A DNA stretch of 64,000 nt from Chaenocephalus aceratus (lineage: Eukaryota > Chordata > Actinopteri > Perciformes > Channichthyidae): contig CM043785.1 of the NCBI GenBank assembly GCA_023974075.1, forward strand, positions 20,467,169-20,531,168, given 5' to 3'. Each line of letters begins with the position of its first letter. Position 1 is the stretch's first letter. Under the pieces are notes generated by a model. That model was not told the DNA's origin. It saw nothing but the letters and a program-made list of their open reading frames with translations, and made no database searches. The translations under genes and the position numbers were made by a program. Below, piece by piece: positions 20,651-31,278 of this stretch.

Positions 20651-21840
20651 GACACCTGACGGCCCTGGGACCTCTGGATGACACCTGTAGTAGTCCTCGA
20701 TTAAGTCTTTGCCCACGATAAAACTGGACGGGACCCAGGACCGTTCTTCAGGACCGTAGCCCTCCCAATCAACCAGAAATTGACGACCTCGGCCTCGATT
20801 TCTCACTGACAGGAGATGTTTGACAGAGTACACCAGACCGCCATCAACACCACGGGGGGGGGGGGGGGGGTTGGAGGGTGGAACCAGGGGACTGTCCAGA
20901 ACCGGCTTGATTCGGCTGACATGGAACGTTGGATGAACCCGTAGTGACCTGGGCAGACGGAGACGGACAGATACAGGATTGATTATTTTAGTGACAGGAA
21001 ATGGACCCACAAACCTTGGAGCGAGCTTCTTTGACAAGACCCTGAGTGGCAGATCCTTTGTGGGCAACCACACCCACTGCCCCGGTCTGTATGTAGGTGC
21101 CGCCCGCCGCCGTTGATCCGCCACCGTCTTCATCCGAGCCGAATTCCTCCGGAGGACCCGACGAGCTGCAGCCCAGACACGGTGGCATCTTCTGACTAAG
21201 GCGTGAGCAGATGGCACCACCACCTCCTTCTCAGTTTCTGAGAATAGAGGAGGCTGATAGCCAAAGACACAGTGAAAGGGAGACAGACCGGTAGCAGAGG
21301 TGGGCAAAGAGTTGCGTGCATACTCCACCCATGTCAGATGCTCGCTCCAGGTTGCAGGGTTCTGAGAAACCAGGCAGCGCAGGCACGTCTCCAGCTCCTG
21401 ATTCAGCCGTTCCGTCTGTCCGTTGGACTGGGGATGATAACCTGAGGTGAGGCTGACGGACGCTCCCAGGAGGGTGCAAAACTCCTTCCAGAACCTGGAG
21501 GAAAACTGAGGACCTCGATCCGACACAATGTCTCTGGAATACCATGAATACGGACAACATGAGTCAATAACGCCTGAGCAGTCTCTTTAGCTGACGGCAA
21601 CTTTGGCATGGCAATAAAATGGACCATCTTAGAGAACCTGTCCACTACAGTGAGGACAGTCGTGTTACCCTTGGATGGAGGAAGACCCGTGACAAAATCC
21701 AACGAAATGTCAGACCAGGGCCTGCTGGGAACGGGGAGAGGCTGCAGCAGTCCCATCTGTGATTTTGATGACGTCTTGTTCCTGGCACAAACTACACAGG
21801 CAGCCACATATTCGGAGACATCCTTAACCAAGGAAGGCTA
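20640..21840 (-). pseudogene. Gypsy integrase with C-terminal chromodomain
   Basis: The zinc-binding region straddles the join with the RNase H frame (H...H, then ACVVCARNK). The core follows: [24 protein letters not shown] with the first catalytic [10 protein letters not shown] with the second D, and [11 protein letters not shown] with the E. The C-terminal part has a GPFPV.KI tether region, [11 protein letters not shown], and a chromodomain (VYSVKHLL...[17 protein letters not shown]). Frame breaks: TGG has become TAG at 21838-21840, and a one-base shift lies just before SDRGPQF at about 21540. A run of 17 G at 20854-20870 encodes prolines before the chromodomain. Confidence 0.92.
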
Positions 21841-22489
21841 CCAAAATCTCTGTCGAACGACGAATACGGTCCACTTGACCCCTGGATGACAAGTGAGCAG
21901 TAATGTGTGAGACCAATTAATAACCTGTGACCGCATGGATTCAGGCTTGAATAGCCTGTCCAATGGACAGCCACTAGGTTTCGGCCCCTCACCATTGACA
22001 CGTTTCACCCGATCTACTATAGGCCATGTCACCACCCCAACCACACGAGAGAGTGGAAGGATTGGCTCTGGATCCTTGGCCATGGGCTCTGGGTCATGGA
22101 GGCATGAGAGGACGTCAGGTTTGCCATTCTTGGACCCAGGTCTGAAAGACAATGTAAAGTCAAAACGGTTAAAAAAAAGTTGCCACCGGGCCTCGCGTGA
22201 GTTCAACCTTTTAGCTTTGCGGATGTATTGAAGGTTCTTGTGGTCGGTCCAAACCAAGAACGGCTGTGGCGCCCCCTCAAGCCAGTGCCTCCACTCCTCC
22301 AGAGCCATCTTGACTGCCAACAGCTCTCGGTTTCCGACGTCGTAGTTTCCGACGTCGTAGTTTCCGACGTCGTAGTTTCTCTCTGCGGGAGATAGTTTGC
22401 GAGACAAAAAGGCACAAGGATGCATCTTATGATCCCCAGCCGCTCTCTGAGAGAATGGCCCCCACCCCATCATTGGAGGCATCCACTTC
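21838..22489 (-). pseudogene. Gypsy RNase H domain
   Basis: Starts [11 protein letters not shown] at the block boundary, shifts one base near 22455, then [75 protein letters not shown] and a linker to the integrase zinc-binding region. The catalytic acidic residues (D in EVDAS, E in RELLA, D in TDHKN) are visible. A 15-bp tandem triplication (22334-22379) inserts two extra NYDVG units. Confidence 0.9.
22334..22379. repeat. 15-bp in-frame triplication (NYDVG)
   Basis: GTTTCCGACGTCGTA occurs three times in perfect tandem and keeps the RNase H frame open. Confidence 0.95.
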
Positions 22490-22495
22490 CATACT

Positions 22496-22640
22496 CTAGG
22501 GACCAGAGGGTACAATGGTTGGACATTTACTACCGGCCGCGGTCTGCCTAGTGCCAGGGTCCATATAACCGACCGCAATGCATAGCGGGAAGTCGGTTAT
22601 ATAGACATCAACAAAATAAGTGTTTAACGGTGACTAGTTT
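22496..22640. repeat. Head unit of satellite higher-order repeat, copy 1 (block terminus)
   Basis: CTAGGGACCAGAGGGTACAA starts at 22496, 24045 and 25435. Each copy is followed by the same sequence including the palindrome. The first copy is the outer edge of the block. Confidence 0.9.
22563..22602. repeat. Palindromic site 1, 11-bp arms
   Basis: ATATAACCGAC at 22563-22573 and its exact reverse complement at 22592-22602 enclose an 18-bp spacer that itself has short CGC/GCG symmetry around ATGCAT. The size and shape resemble recombinase core sites; binding is inference. Confidence 0.75.
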
Positions 22641-24111
22641 ATGCGGGGAAAAGAGTGCTCTAAATCGGATTAAACAGGCCATTTCATCCACACCTCACGA
22701 CTCCCATCAAAAGTGATTGAAATGTACAGGAATCTGTACATTTCATCCACATTTGACGACCCGAGCAGGGTGACTTTGTTACCCAGGAATAAGTGTCTGA
22801 AAGTCGGGGAAGATTACTTTAAACACAGGGTACACATGGCTGCATTACCCAGCAATTAGTGTGTGAAAGATGGGTAAGTTTGCTGTGAATTTAAGGGACA
22901 TATGGCCGTTTCAAACAGGGAGATGTACACGGCTTTATTACCCCGGATTTAGTGTCTGAAAGCTGGGTAAGTTTACTTTAAATACAGGGTGCACATGGCT
23001 GTATTACCCATGAATTAGTGTGTGAAAGCTGGGTAAGTTTGATGTGAATTTAAGGAAGATATGGCCATTTCATCCACACCTCACGACTCCCATCAAAAGT
23101 GATTGAAATGTACAGGAATCTGTACATTTCATCCACATTTGACGACCCGAGCAGGGTGACTTTGTTACCCAGGAATAAGTGTCTGAAAGTCGGGGAAGAT
23201 TACTTTAAACACAGGGTACACATGGCTGCATTACCCAGCAATTAGTGTGTGAAAGATGGGTAAGTTTGCTGTGAATTTAAGGGACATATGGCCGTTTCAA
23301 ACAGGGAGATGTACACGGCTTTATTACCCCGGATTTAGTGTCTGAAAGCTGGGTAAGTTTACTTTAAATACAGGGTGCACATGGCTGTATTACCCATGAA
23401 TTAGTGTGTGAAAGCTGGGTAAGTTTGATGTGAATTTAAGGAAGATATGGCCATTTCATCCACACCTCACGACTCCCATCAAAAGTGATTGAAATGTACA
23501 GGAATCTGTACATTTCATCCACATTTGACGACCCGAGCAGGGTGACTTTGTTACCCAGGAATAAGTGTCTGAAAGTCGGGGAAGATTACTTTAAACACAG
23601 GGTACACATGGCTGCATTACCCAGCAATTAGTGTGTGAAAGATGGGTAAGTTTGCTGTGAATTTAAGGGACATATGGCCGTTTCAAACAGGGAGATGTAC
23701 ACGGCTTTATTACCCCGGATTTAGTGTCTGAAAGCTGGGTAAGTTTACTTTAAATACAGGGTGCACATGGCTGTATTACCCATGAATTAGTGTGTGAAAG
23801 CTGGGTAAGTTTGATGTGAATTTAAGGAAGATATGGCCATTTCATCCACACCTCACGACTCCCATCAAAAGTGATTGAAATGTACAGGAATCTGTACATT
23901 TCATCCACATTTGACGACCCGAGCAGGGTGACTTTGTTACCCAGGAATAAGTGTCTGAAAGTCGGGGAAGATTACTCAGGGTATACAGGACTTTCACCCT
24001 CCCCCGTTGGCACTTAGCCGTTTTTCGAGAATCATCCATATACCCTAGGGACCAGAGGGTACAATGGTTGGACATTTACTACCGGCCGCGGTCTGCCTAG
24101 TGTCAGGGTCC

Positions 24112-24151
24112 ATATAACCGACCGCAATGCATAGCGGGAAGTCGGTTATAT
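24112..24151. repeat. Palindromic site 2, 11-bp arms
   Basis: Identical to site 1, including spacer; arms at 24112-24122 and 24141-24151. Confidence 0.75.
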
Positions 24152-25501
24152 AGACATCAACAAAATAAGTGTTTAACGGTGACTAGTTTATGCGGGGAAA
24201 AGAGTGCTCTAAATCGGATTAAACAGGCCATTTCATCCACACCTCACGACTCCCATTAAAAGTGATTGAAATGTACAGGAATCTGTACATTTCATCCACA
24301 TTTGATGACCCGTCCAGGGTGACTTTCTTCCCCAGGAATTAGTGTCTGAAAGCTGGGTAAGATTACTTTAAACACAGGGTACACATGGTTGTATTACCCA
24401 GCAATTAGTGTGTGAAAGATGGGTAAGTTTGCTGTGAATTTAAGGGAGATATGGCCCTTTCAAACACACCTCACGACTCCCATCAAAAGTGATTGAAATG
24501 TACAGGAATCTGTACATGTCATTCACATTTGACGACCCGAGCAGGGTGACTTTGTTACCCAGGAATAAGTGTCTGAAAGTCGGGGAAGATTACTTTAAAC
24601 ACAGGGTACACATGGCTGCATTACCCAGCAATTAGTGTGTGAAAGATGGGTAAGTTTGCTGTGAATTTAAGGGACATATGGCCGTTTCAAACAGGGAGAT
24701 GTACACGGCTTTATTACCCCGGATTTAGTGTCTGAAAGCTGGGTAAGTTTACTTTAAATACAGGGTGCACATGGCTGTATTACCCATGAATTAGTGTGTG
24801 AAAGCTGGGTAAGTTTGATGTGAATTTAAGGAAGATATGGCCATTTCATCCACACCTCACGACTCCCATCAAAAGTGATTGAAATGTACAGGAATCTGTA
24901 CATTTCATCCACATTTGACGACCCGAGCAGGGTGACTTTGTTACCCAGGAATAAGTGTCTGAAAGTCGGGGAAGATTACTTTAAACACAGGGTACACATG
25001 GCTGCATTACCCAGCAATTAGTGTGTGAAAGATGGGTAAGTTTGCTGTGAATTTAAGGGACATATGGCCGTTTCAAACAGGGAGATGTACACGGCTTTAT
25101 TACCCCGGATTTAGTGTCTGAAAGCTGGGTAAGTTTACTTTAAATACAGGGTGCACATGGCTGTATTACCCATGAATTAGTGTGTGAAAGCTGGGTAAGT
25201 TTGATGTGAATTTAAGGAAGATATGGCCATTTCATCCACACCTCACGACTCCCATCAAAAGTGATTGAAATGTACAGGAATCTGTACATTTCATCCACAT
25301 TTGACGACCCGAGCAGGGTGACTTTGTTACCCAGGAATAAGTGTCTGAAAGTCGGGGAAGATTACTCAGGGTATACAGGACTTTCACCCTCCCCCGTTGG
25401 CACTTAGCCGTTTTTCGAGAATCATCCATATACCCTAGGGACCAGAGGGTACAATGGTTGGACATTTACTACCGGCCGCGGTCTGCCTAGTGTCAGGGTC
25501 C

Positions 25502-25541
25502 ATATAACCGACCGCAATGCATAGCGGGAAGTCGGTTATAT
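25502..25541. repeat. Palindromic site 3, 11-bp arms
   Basis: Identical to sites 1 and 2; arms at 25502-25512 and 25531-25541. All three have the same orientation of spacer. Confidence 0.75.
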
Positions 25542-26726
25542 AGACATCAACAAAATAAGTGTTTAACGGTGACTAGTTTATGCGGGGAAAAGAGTGCTCT
25601 AAATCGGATTAAACAGGCCATTTCATCCACACCTCACGACTCCCATTAAAAGTGATTGAAATGTACAGGAATCTGTACATTTCATCCACATTTGATGACC
25701 CGTCCAGGGTGACTTTCTTCCCCAGGAATTAGTGTCTGAAAGCTGGGTAAGATTACTTTAAACACAGGGTACACATGGTTGTATTACCCAGCAATTAGTG
25801 TGTGAAAGATGGGTAAGTTTGCTGTGAATTTAAGGGAGATATGGCCCTTTCAAACACACCTCACGACTCCCATCAAAAGTGATTGAAATGTACAGGAATC
25901 TGTACATGTCATTCACATTTGACGACCCGAGCAGGGTGACTTTGTTACCCAGGAATAAGTGTCTGAAAGTCGGGGAAGATTACTTTAAACACAGGGTACA
26001 CATGGCTGTATTACCCAGCAATTAGTGTGTGAAAGATGGGTAAGTTTGCTGTGAATTTAAGGGACATATGGCCCTTTCAAACACACCTCACGACTCCCAT
26101 CAAAAGTGATTGAAATGTACAGGAATCTGTACATGTCATTCACATTTGACGACCCGAGCAGGGTGACTTTGTTACCCAGGAATAAGTGTCTGAAAGTCGG
26201 GGAAGATTACTTTAAACACAGGGTACACATAGCTGTATTACCCAGCAATTAGTGTGTGAAAGATGGGTAAGTTTGCTGTGAATTTAAGGGACATATGGCC
26301 CTTTCAAACACACCTCACGACTCCCATCAAAAGTGATTGAAATGTACAGGAATCTGTACATGTCATTCACATTTGACGACCCGAGCAGGGTGACTTTGTT
26401 ACCCAGGAATAAGTGTCTGAAAGCTGGGTAAGATTACTTTAAATGCAGTGTGCACATGGCTGTATTACCCAGCAATTAATGTGTGAAAGATGGGTAAGTT
26501 TGCTGTGAATTTAAGGAAGATATGGCCATTTCATCCACACCTGATGACTCCCATAAAATTGATTGAAATGTACAGGAATCTGTCCATGCAGGGGGACTTT
26601 CTTACCCAGGATTTAGTGTCTGAAAGCTGGGTAAGATTACTTTAAATGCAGTGTGCACATGGCTTTATTACCCATGAATTAGTGTGTGAAAGCTGGGTGA
26701 GTTTGCTGTGAATTTAGGGAGGGAGA

Positions 26727-26751
26727 GCAGCAGCAGCAGCAGCAGCAGCAG
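26727..26751. repeat. (AGC)n microsatellite
   Basis: About eight AGC units at the junction between satellite arrays 1 and 2. Confidence 0.95.
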
Positions 26752-26759
26752 GCTGTGAC

Positions 26760-27370
26760 CCTGGCGGAAATAAATTGATTGTTTTAGCCAGGAATAAGTG
26801 TTTATAAGGCGGGTAAAGTGTTCCTGCAGCTCCTCCATGACGGTAATAATCATTAGATATAATTGCCAGGGCAGAAAGCTGTTTTAAAAGTGAAAGAACG
26901 ATTTGAAACCGTTTGAAATGACTGGCGGGTGCTGATGGAAAGCAGGCGGAAATACATTGATTGTTTACCCATGAAAAGGTGTTTAAAAGGCGGGTAAAGT
27001 GTCCCTGCAGCTCCTCCATGACGGTAATAATGATTAGAAATCATTTACAGGGCAGAAAGCTGTTTTTAAAAGTGAAAAAACGATTTGAAACCGTTTGAAA
27101 TGACTGGCGGGGTGCTGATGGAAAGCAGGCGGAAATACATTGATTGTTTACCCATGAAAAGGTGTTTAAAAGGCGGGTAAAGTGTCCCTGCAGCTCCTCC
27201 ATGACGGTAATAATGATTAGAAATCATTTACAGGGCAGAAAGCTGTTTTTAAAAGTGAAAAAACGATTTGAAACCGTTTGAAATGACTGGCGGGTGCTGA
27301 TGGAAAGCAGGCGGAAATACATTGATTATTTACCCAGCAAAAGGTGTTTAAAAGGCGGGTAAAGTGTTAC
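26760..27370. repeat. Satellite array 2, about 182-bp unit
   Basis: Four copies, with GCGGAAATA(C/A)ATTGATTG at about 26763, 26946, 27129 and 27309. Each contains GGCGGGTAAAGTGT, CTGCAGCTCCTCCATGACGG and GATTTGAAACCGTTTGAAAT. Confidence 0.93.
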
Positions 27371-27748
27371 TGCAGCCCTTAAGTGCCTGATTGTTTCAGA
27401 GACCCATAGCCGTGACACAGTGAACCATTTACATCCAAAAGTATCCATTTAAAAGTCATTTTTGTAGGGGGAAAAGGGTGCAGAGGGAAGCCTGAAAATG
27501 CCTCTCCAGGACCCCGGAGAGCTCGCAGGTGCTGGAGAGGGGGAGACAGGCTCACAGGCAGGCCCGGGGACCCCTGCAGAACCCACAGCTGCTGGGTATC
27601 GACAAGGCGGTTTGGCAGTCCGCCTTTCAGCACCCAAACTCGGCCCAGAGACAGCCAGCCAGCCCCCCTCAGCTACTAGGAGCCGATATCCCTCCAAACT
27701 CTTTGCTTACTGTTTATTTCACACTGCAAGGAGACCGAGCTTGAAAAG
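27371..27748. other. Unique spacer between satellite arrays
   Basis: GC-rich, single copy in this window. Open frames of under 100 codons on both strands have no recognisable domain. Confidence 0.5.
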
Positions 27749-29660
27749 CACCTCTCTGTGGCCGCTCCAAGACCCCCAAAACACGGACTAAGGAGCTCCA
27801 GGATCCCTCCCTGCCTTGAGCAAACAGGCTAGTTCACACTTCCATTACGTACACCGACAAAGCCACCTCTTCGGGGCCGCTCCAAGACCCCCAAAACACG
27901 GACGCAGCAGCCCCAGCATCTCTCCCTGACATGAGCAAACAGGTTATTTCAGACTTCCATGAAATACACCGGGGGAAAGGACCTCTCTGTGGCCGCTCCA
28001 AGACCCCCAAAACACGGACTAAGGAGCTCCAGGATCCCTCCCTGCCTTGAGCAAACAGGCTAGTTCACACTTCCATTACGTACACCGACAAAGCCACCTC
28101 TTCGGGGCCGCTCCAAGACCCCCAAAACACGGACGCAGCAGCCCCAGCATCTCTCCCTGACATGAGCAAACAGGTTATTTCAGACTTCCATGAAATACAC
28201 CGGGGGAAAGGACCTCTCTGTGGCCGCTCCAAGACCCCCAAAACACGGACTAAGGAGCTCCAGGATCCCTCCCTGCCTTGAGCAAACAGGCTAGTTCACA
28301 CTTCCATTACGTACACCGACAAAGCCACCTCTTCGGGGCCGCTCCAAGACCCCCAAAACACGGACGCAGCAGCCCCAGCATCTCTCCCTGACATGAGCAA
28401 ACAGGTTATTTCAGACTTCCATGAAATACACCGGGGGAAAGGACCTCTCTGTGGCCGCTCCAAGACCCCCAAAACACGGACTAAGGAGCTCCAGGATCCC
28501 TTCCTGCCTTGAGCAAACAGGCTAGTTCACACTTCCATTACGTACACCGACAAAGCCACCTCTTCGGGGCCGCTCCAAGACCCCCAAAACACGGACGCAG
28601 CAGCCCCAGCATCTCTCCCTGACATGAGCAAACAGGTTATTTCAGACTTCCATGAAATACACCGGGGGAAAGGACCTCTCTGTGGCCGCTCCAAGACCCC
28701 CAAAACACGGACTAAGGAGCTCCAGGATCCCTCCCTGCCTTGAGCAAACAGGCTAGTTCACACTTCCATTACGTACACCGACAAAGCCACCTCTTCGGGG
28801 CCGCTCCAAGACCCCCAAAACACGGACGCAGCAGCCCCAGCATCTCTCCCTGACATGAGCAAACAGGTTATTTCAGACTTCCATGAAATACACCGGGGGA
28901 AAGGACCTCTCTGTGGCCGCTCCAAGACCCCCAAAACACGGACTAAGGAGCTCCAGGATCCCTCCCTGCCTTGAGCAAACAGGCTAGTTCACACTTCCAT
29001 TACGTACACCGACAAAGCCACCTCTTCGGGGCCGCTCCAAGACCCCCAAAACACGGACGCAGCAGCCCCAGCATCTCTCCCTGACATGAGCAAACAGGTT
29101 ATTTCAGACTTCCATGAAATACACCGGGGGAAAGGACCTCTCTGTGGCCGCTCCAAGACCCCCAAAACACGGACTAAGGAGCTCCAGGATCCCTTCCTGC
29201 CTTGAGCAAACAGGCTAGTTCACACTTCCATTACGTACACCGACAAAGCCACCTCTTCGGGGCCGCTCCAAGACCCCCAAAACACGGACGCAGCAGCCCC
29301 AGCATCTCTCCCTGACATGAGCAAACAGGTTATTTCAGACTTCCATGAAATACACCGGGGGAAAGGACCTCTCTGTGGCCGCTCCAAGACCCCCAAAACA
29401 CGGACTAAGGAGCTCCAGGATCCCTCCCTGCCTTGAGCAAACAGGCTAGTTCACACTTCCATTACGTACACCGACAAAGCCACCTCTTCGGGGCCGCTCC
29501 AAGACCCCCAAAACACGGACGCAGCAGCCCCAGCATCTCTCCCTGACATGAGCAAACAGGTTATTTCAGACTTCCATGAAATACACCGGGGGAAGGACCT
29601 CTCTGTGGCCGCTCCAAGACCCCCAAAACACGGACTAAGGAGCTCCAGGATCTCTCCTGA
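27749..29660. repeat. Satellite array 3, 231-bp dimeric unit
   Basis: CCTCTCTGTGGCCGCTCCAA recurs at 231-bp spacing (27979, 28210, 28441, 28672 and so on) for eight full copies and part of a ninth. Each unit is a dimer of two related 115-116-bp monomers sharing GCCGCTCCAAGACCCCCAAA and GAGCAAACAGG. Copies are almost identical. Confidence 0.96.
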
Positions 29661-29757
29661 CATGCGTACTTCCAGAACCTCGCACACCTTGGGTCCCCGG
29701 GCCCCCGAACTTAAGCACTCCCCCACGGACTAAACCAAGATGATCACACCCTCAAGA

Positions 29758-31045
29758 ATCTCGTGCCCCTGGGAATCTTAAAGGGGGGGTCTACTTTGCG
29801 GTGCTCTATCGTCCGCCCATCAGCACCCATAGTCGGCCTTCTTGACAGCAGCAGCACCCAACCTCCATGGAGGATTTTTCTCGTGCCCCTGGCAACACTT
29901 AAAGGGGGTCTACTTTGCGGTGCTTTACCGTCCGCCCATCGGCACCCATAGTCGGCCTTCTTGACAGCAGCAGCACCCAACCTCCATGGAGGATTTTTCT
30001 CGTGCCCCTGGCAACACTTAAGGAGGTCTACTTTCGGTGCTTTACCGTCCGCCCATCGGCACCCATAGTCGGCCTTCTTGACAGCAGCAGCACCCAACCT
30101 CCATGGAGGATTTTTCTCGTGCCCCTGGCAACACTTAAAGGGGGTCTACTTTGCGGTGCTTTACCGTCCGCCCATCGGCACCCATAGTCGGCCTTCTTGA
30201 CAGCAGCAGCACCCAACCTCCATGGAGGATTTTTCTCGTGCCCCTGGCAACACTTAAAGGAGGTCTACTTTGCGGTGCTTTACCGTCCGCCCATCGGCAC
30301 CCATAGTCGGCCTTCTTGACAGCAGCAGCACCCAACCTCCATGGAGGATTTTTCTCGTGCCCCTGGCAACACTTAAAGGGGGTCTACTTTGCGGTGCTTT
30401 AACCGTCCGCCCATCGGCACCCATAGTCGGCCTTCTTGACAGCAGCAGCACCCAACCTCCATGGAGGATTTTTTCTCGTGCCCCTGGCAACACTTAAAGG
30501 AGGTCTACTTTGCGGTGCTTTACCGTCCGCCCATCGTCACCCATAGTCGGCCTTCTTGACAGCAGCAGCACCCAACCTCCATGGAGGATTTTTCTCGTGC
30601 CCCTGGCAACACTTAAAGGGGGTCTACTTTGCGGTGCTTTACCGTCCGCCCATCGGCACCCATAGTCGGCCTTCTTGACAGCAGCAGCACCCAACCTCCA
30701 TGGAGGATTTTTCTCGTGCCCCTGGCAACACTTAAAGGAGGTCTACTTTGCGGTGCTTTACCGTCCGCCCATCGGCACCCATAGTCGGCCTTCTTGACAG
30801 CAGCAGCACCCAACCTCCATGGAGGATTTTTCTCGTGCCCCTGGCAACACTTAAAGGGGGTCTACTTTGCGGTGCTTTACCGTCCGCCCATCGGCACCCA
30901 TAGTCGGCCTTCTTGACAGCAGCACCACCCACCCTTCAGTGGAGGATTTTTCTCGTGCCCCTGGCAACACTTAAAGGGGGTCTACTTTGCGGTGCTTTAC
31001 CATCCGCCCATCGGCACCCATAGTCGGCCTTCTTCACAGCACCAC
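29758..31045. repeat. Satellite array 4, 117-120-bp unit
   Basis: TCGTGCCCCTGGCAACACTT begins 11 units from 29761 to 30952. Every unit has GTCCGCCCATCGGCACCCAT and GACAGCAGCAGCACCCAACC. Two further units of the same family occur at 36840-37050, next to the other edge of the block. Confidence 0.95.
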
Positions 31046-31243
31046 CTGCCCTGCTGGAGGTTCACACTTTAACTTTTTTTACCCTCTTCTACCTTACAAA
31101 TCATCCCACACTTGAGCACTCCTCACTCGGACTAAACACCTCCATGCTACCACCAGAACCAGGATATCGTGCCCCTGGAGATCTTAAAGGAATAAAACCC
31201 ATAGTGGGCTTTAAAAACAGAAGACTTAGTAATTTTAACAAAC
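31046..31243. other. Spacer downstream of recombinase gene
   Basis: Degenerate end of array 4 followed by unique sequence; no gene seen. Confidence 0.5.
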
Positions 31244-31249
31244 TTTATT
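31244..31249 (-). terminator. Polyadenylation signal AATAAA
   Basis: AATAAA on the minus strand 30 bases beyond the recombinase stop codon. Confidence 0.6.
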
Positions 31250-31278
31250 TACAGTAATATTGACAGTAATAAATACAT

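Larger units (their letters stand above)
22640..26720. repeat. Satellite array 1 with 386-bp and 1390-bp higher-order units
   Basis: ATTTCATCCACACCTCACGA starts at 22681, 23067, 23453 and 23839, a constant 386-bp spacing with near identity. The segment from 24045 to 25434 is repeated from 25435 with 1390-bp spacing. Within units, sub-monomers begin TTACCC and continue AATTAGTGT(C/G)TGAAAG and GGTAAG at 60-130-bp intervals. Copies after 26050 are more diverged. A related array lies at 35520-36720. Confidence 0.95.

Noticed and set aside
23842..25465. Two identical 77-codon minus-strand frames
   Set aside because: Identity is explained by the 1390-bp satellite duplication; no domain.
27749..29660. 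Regular repeats with spacers, superficially CRISPR-like
   Set aside because: The spacers are themselves repeated and the unit is a 231-bp dimer, so it is a satellite in a eukaryotic genome.
29744..30932. Repeated 60-80-codon frames with MGAAAVKKADYGCRWADGK
   Set aside because: They are frames across the 119-bp satellite; each breaks at the next unit length change, and no start context or splice signal supports a gene.
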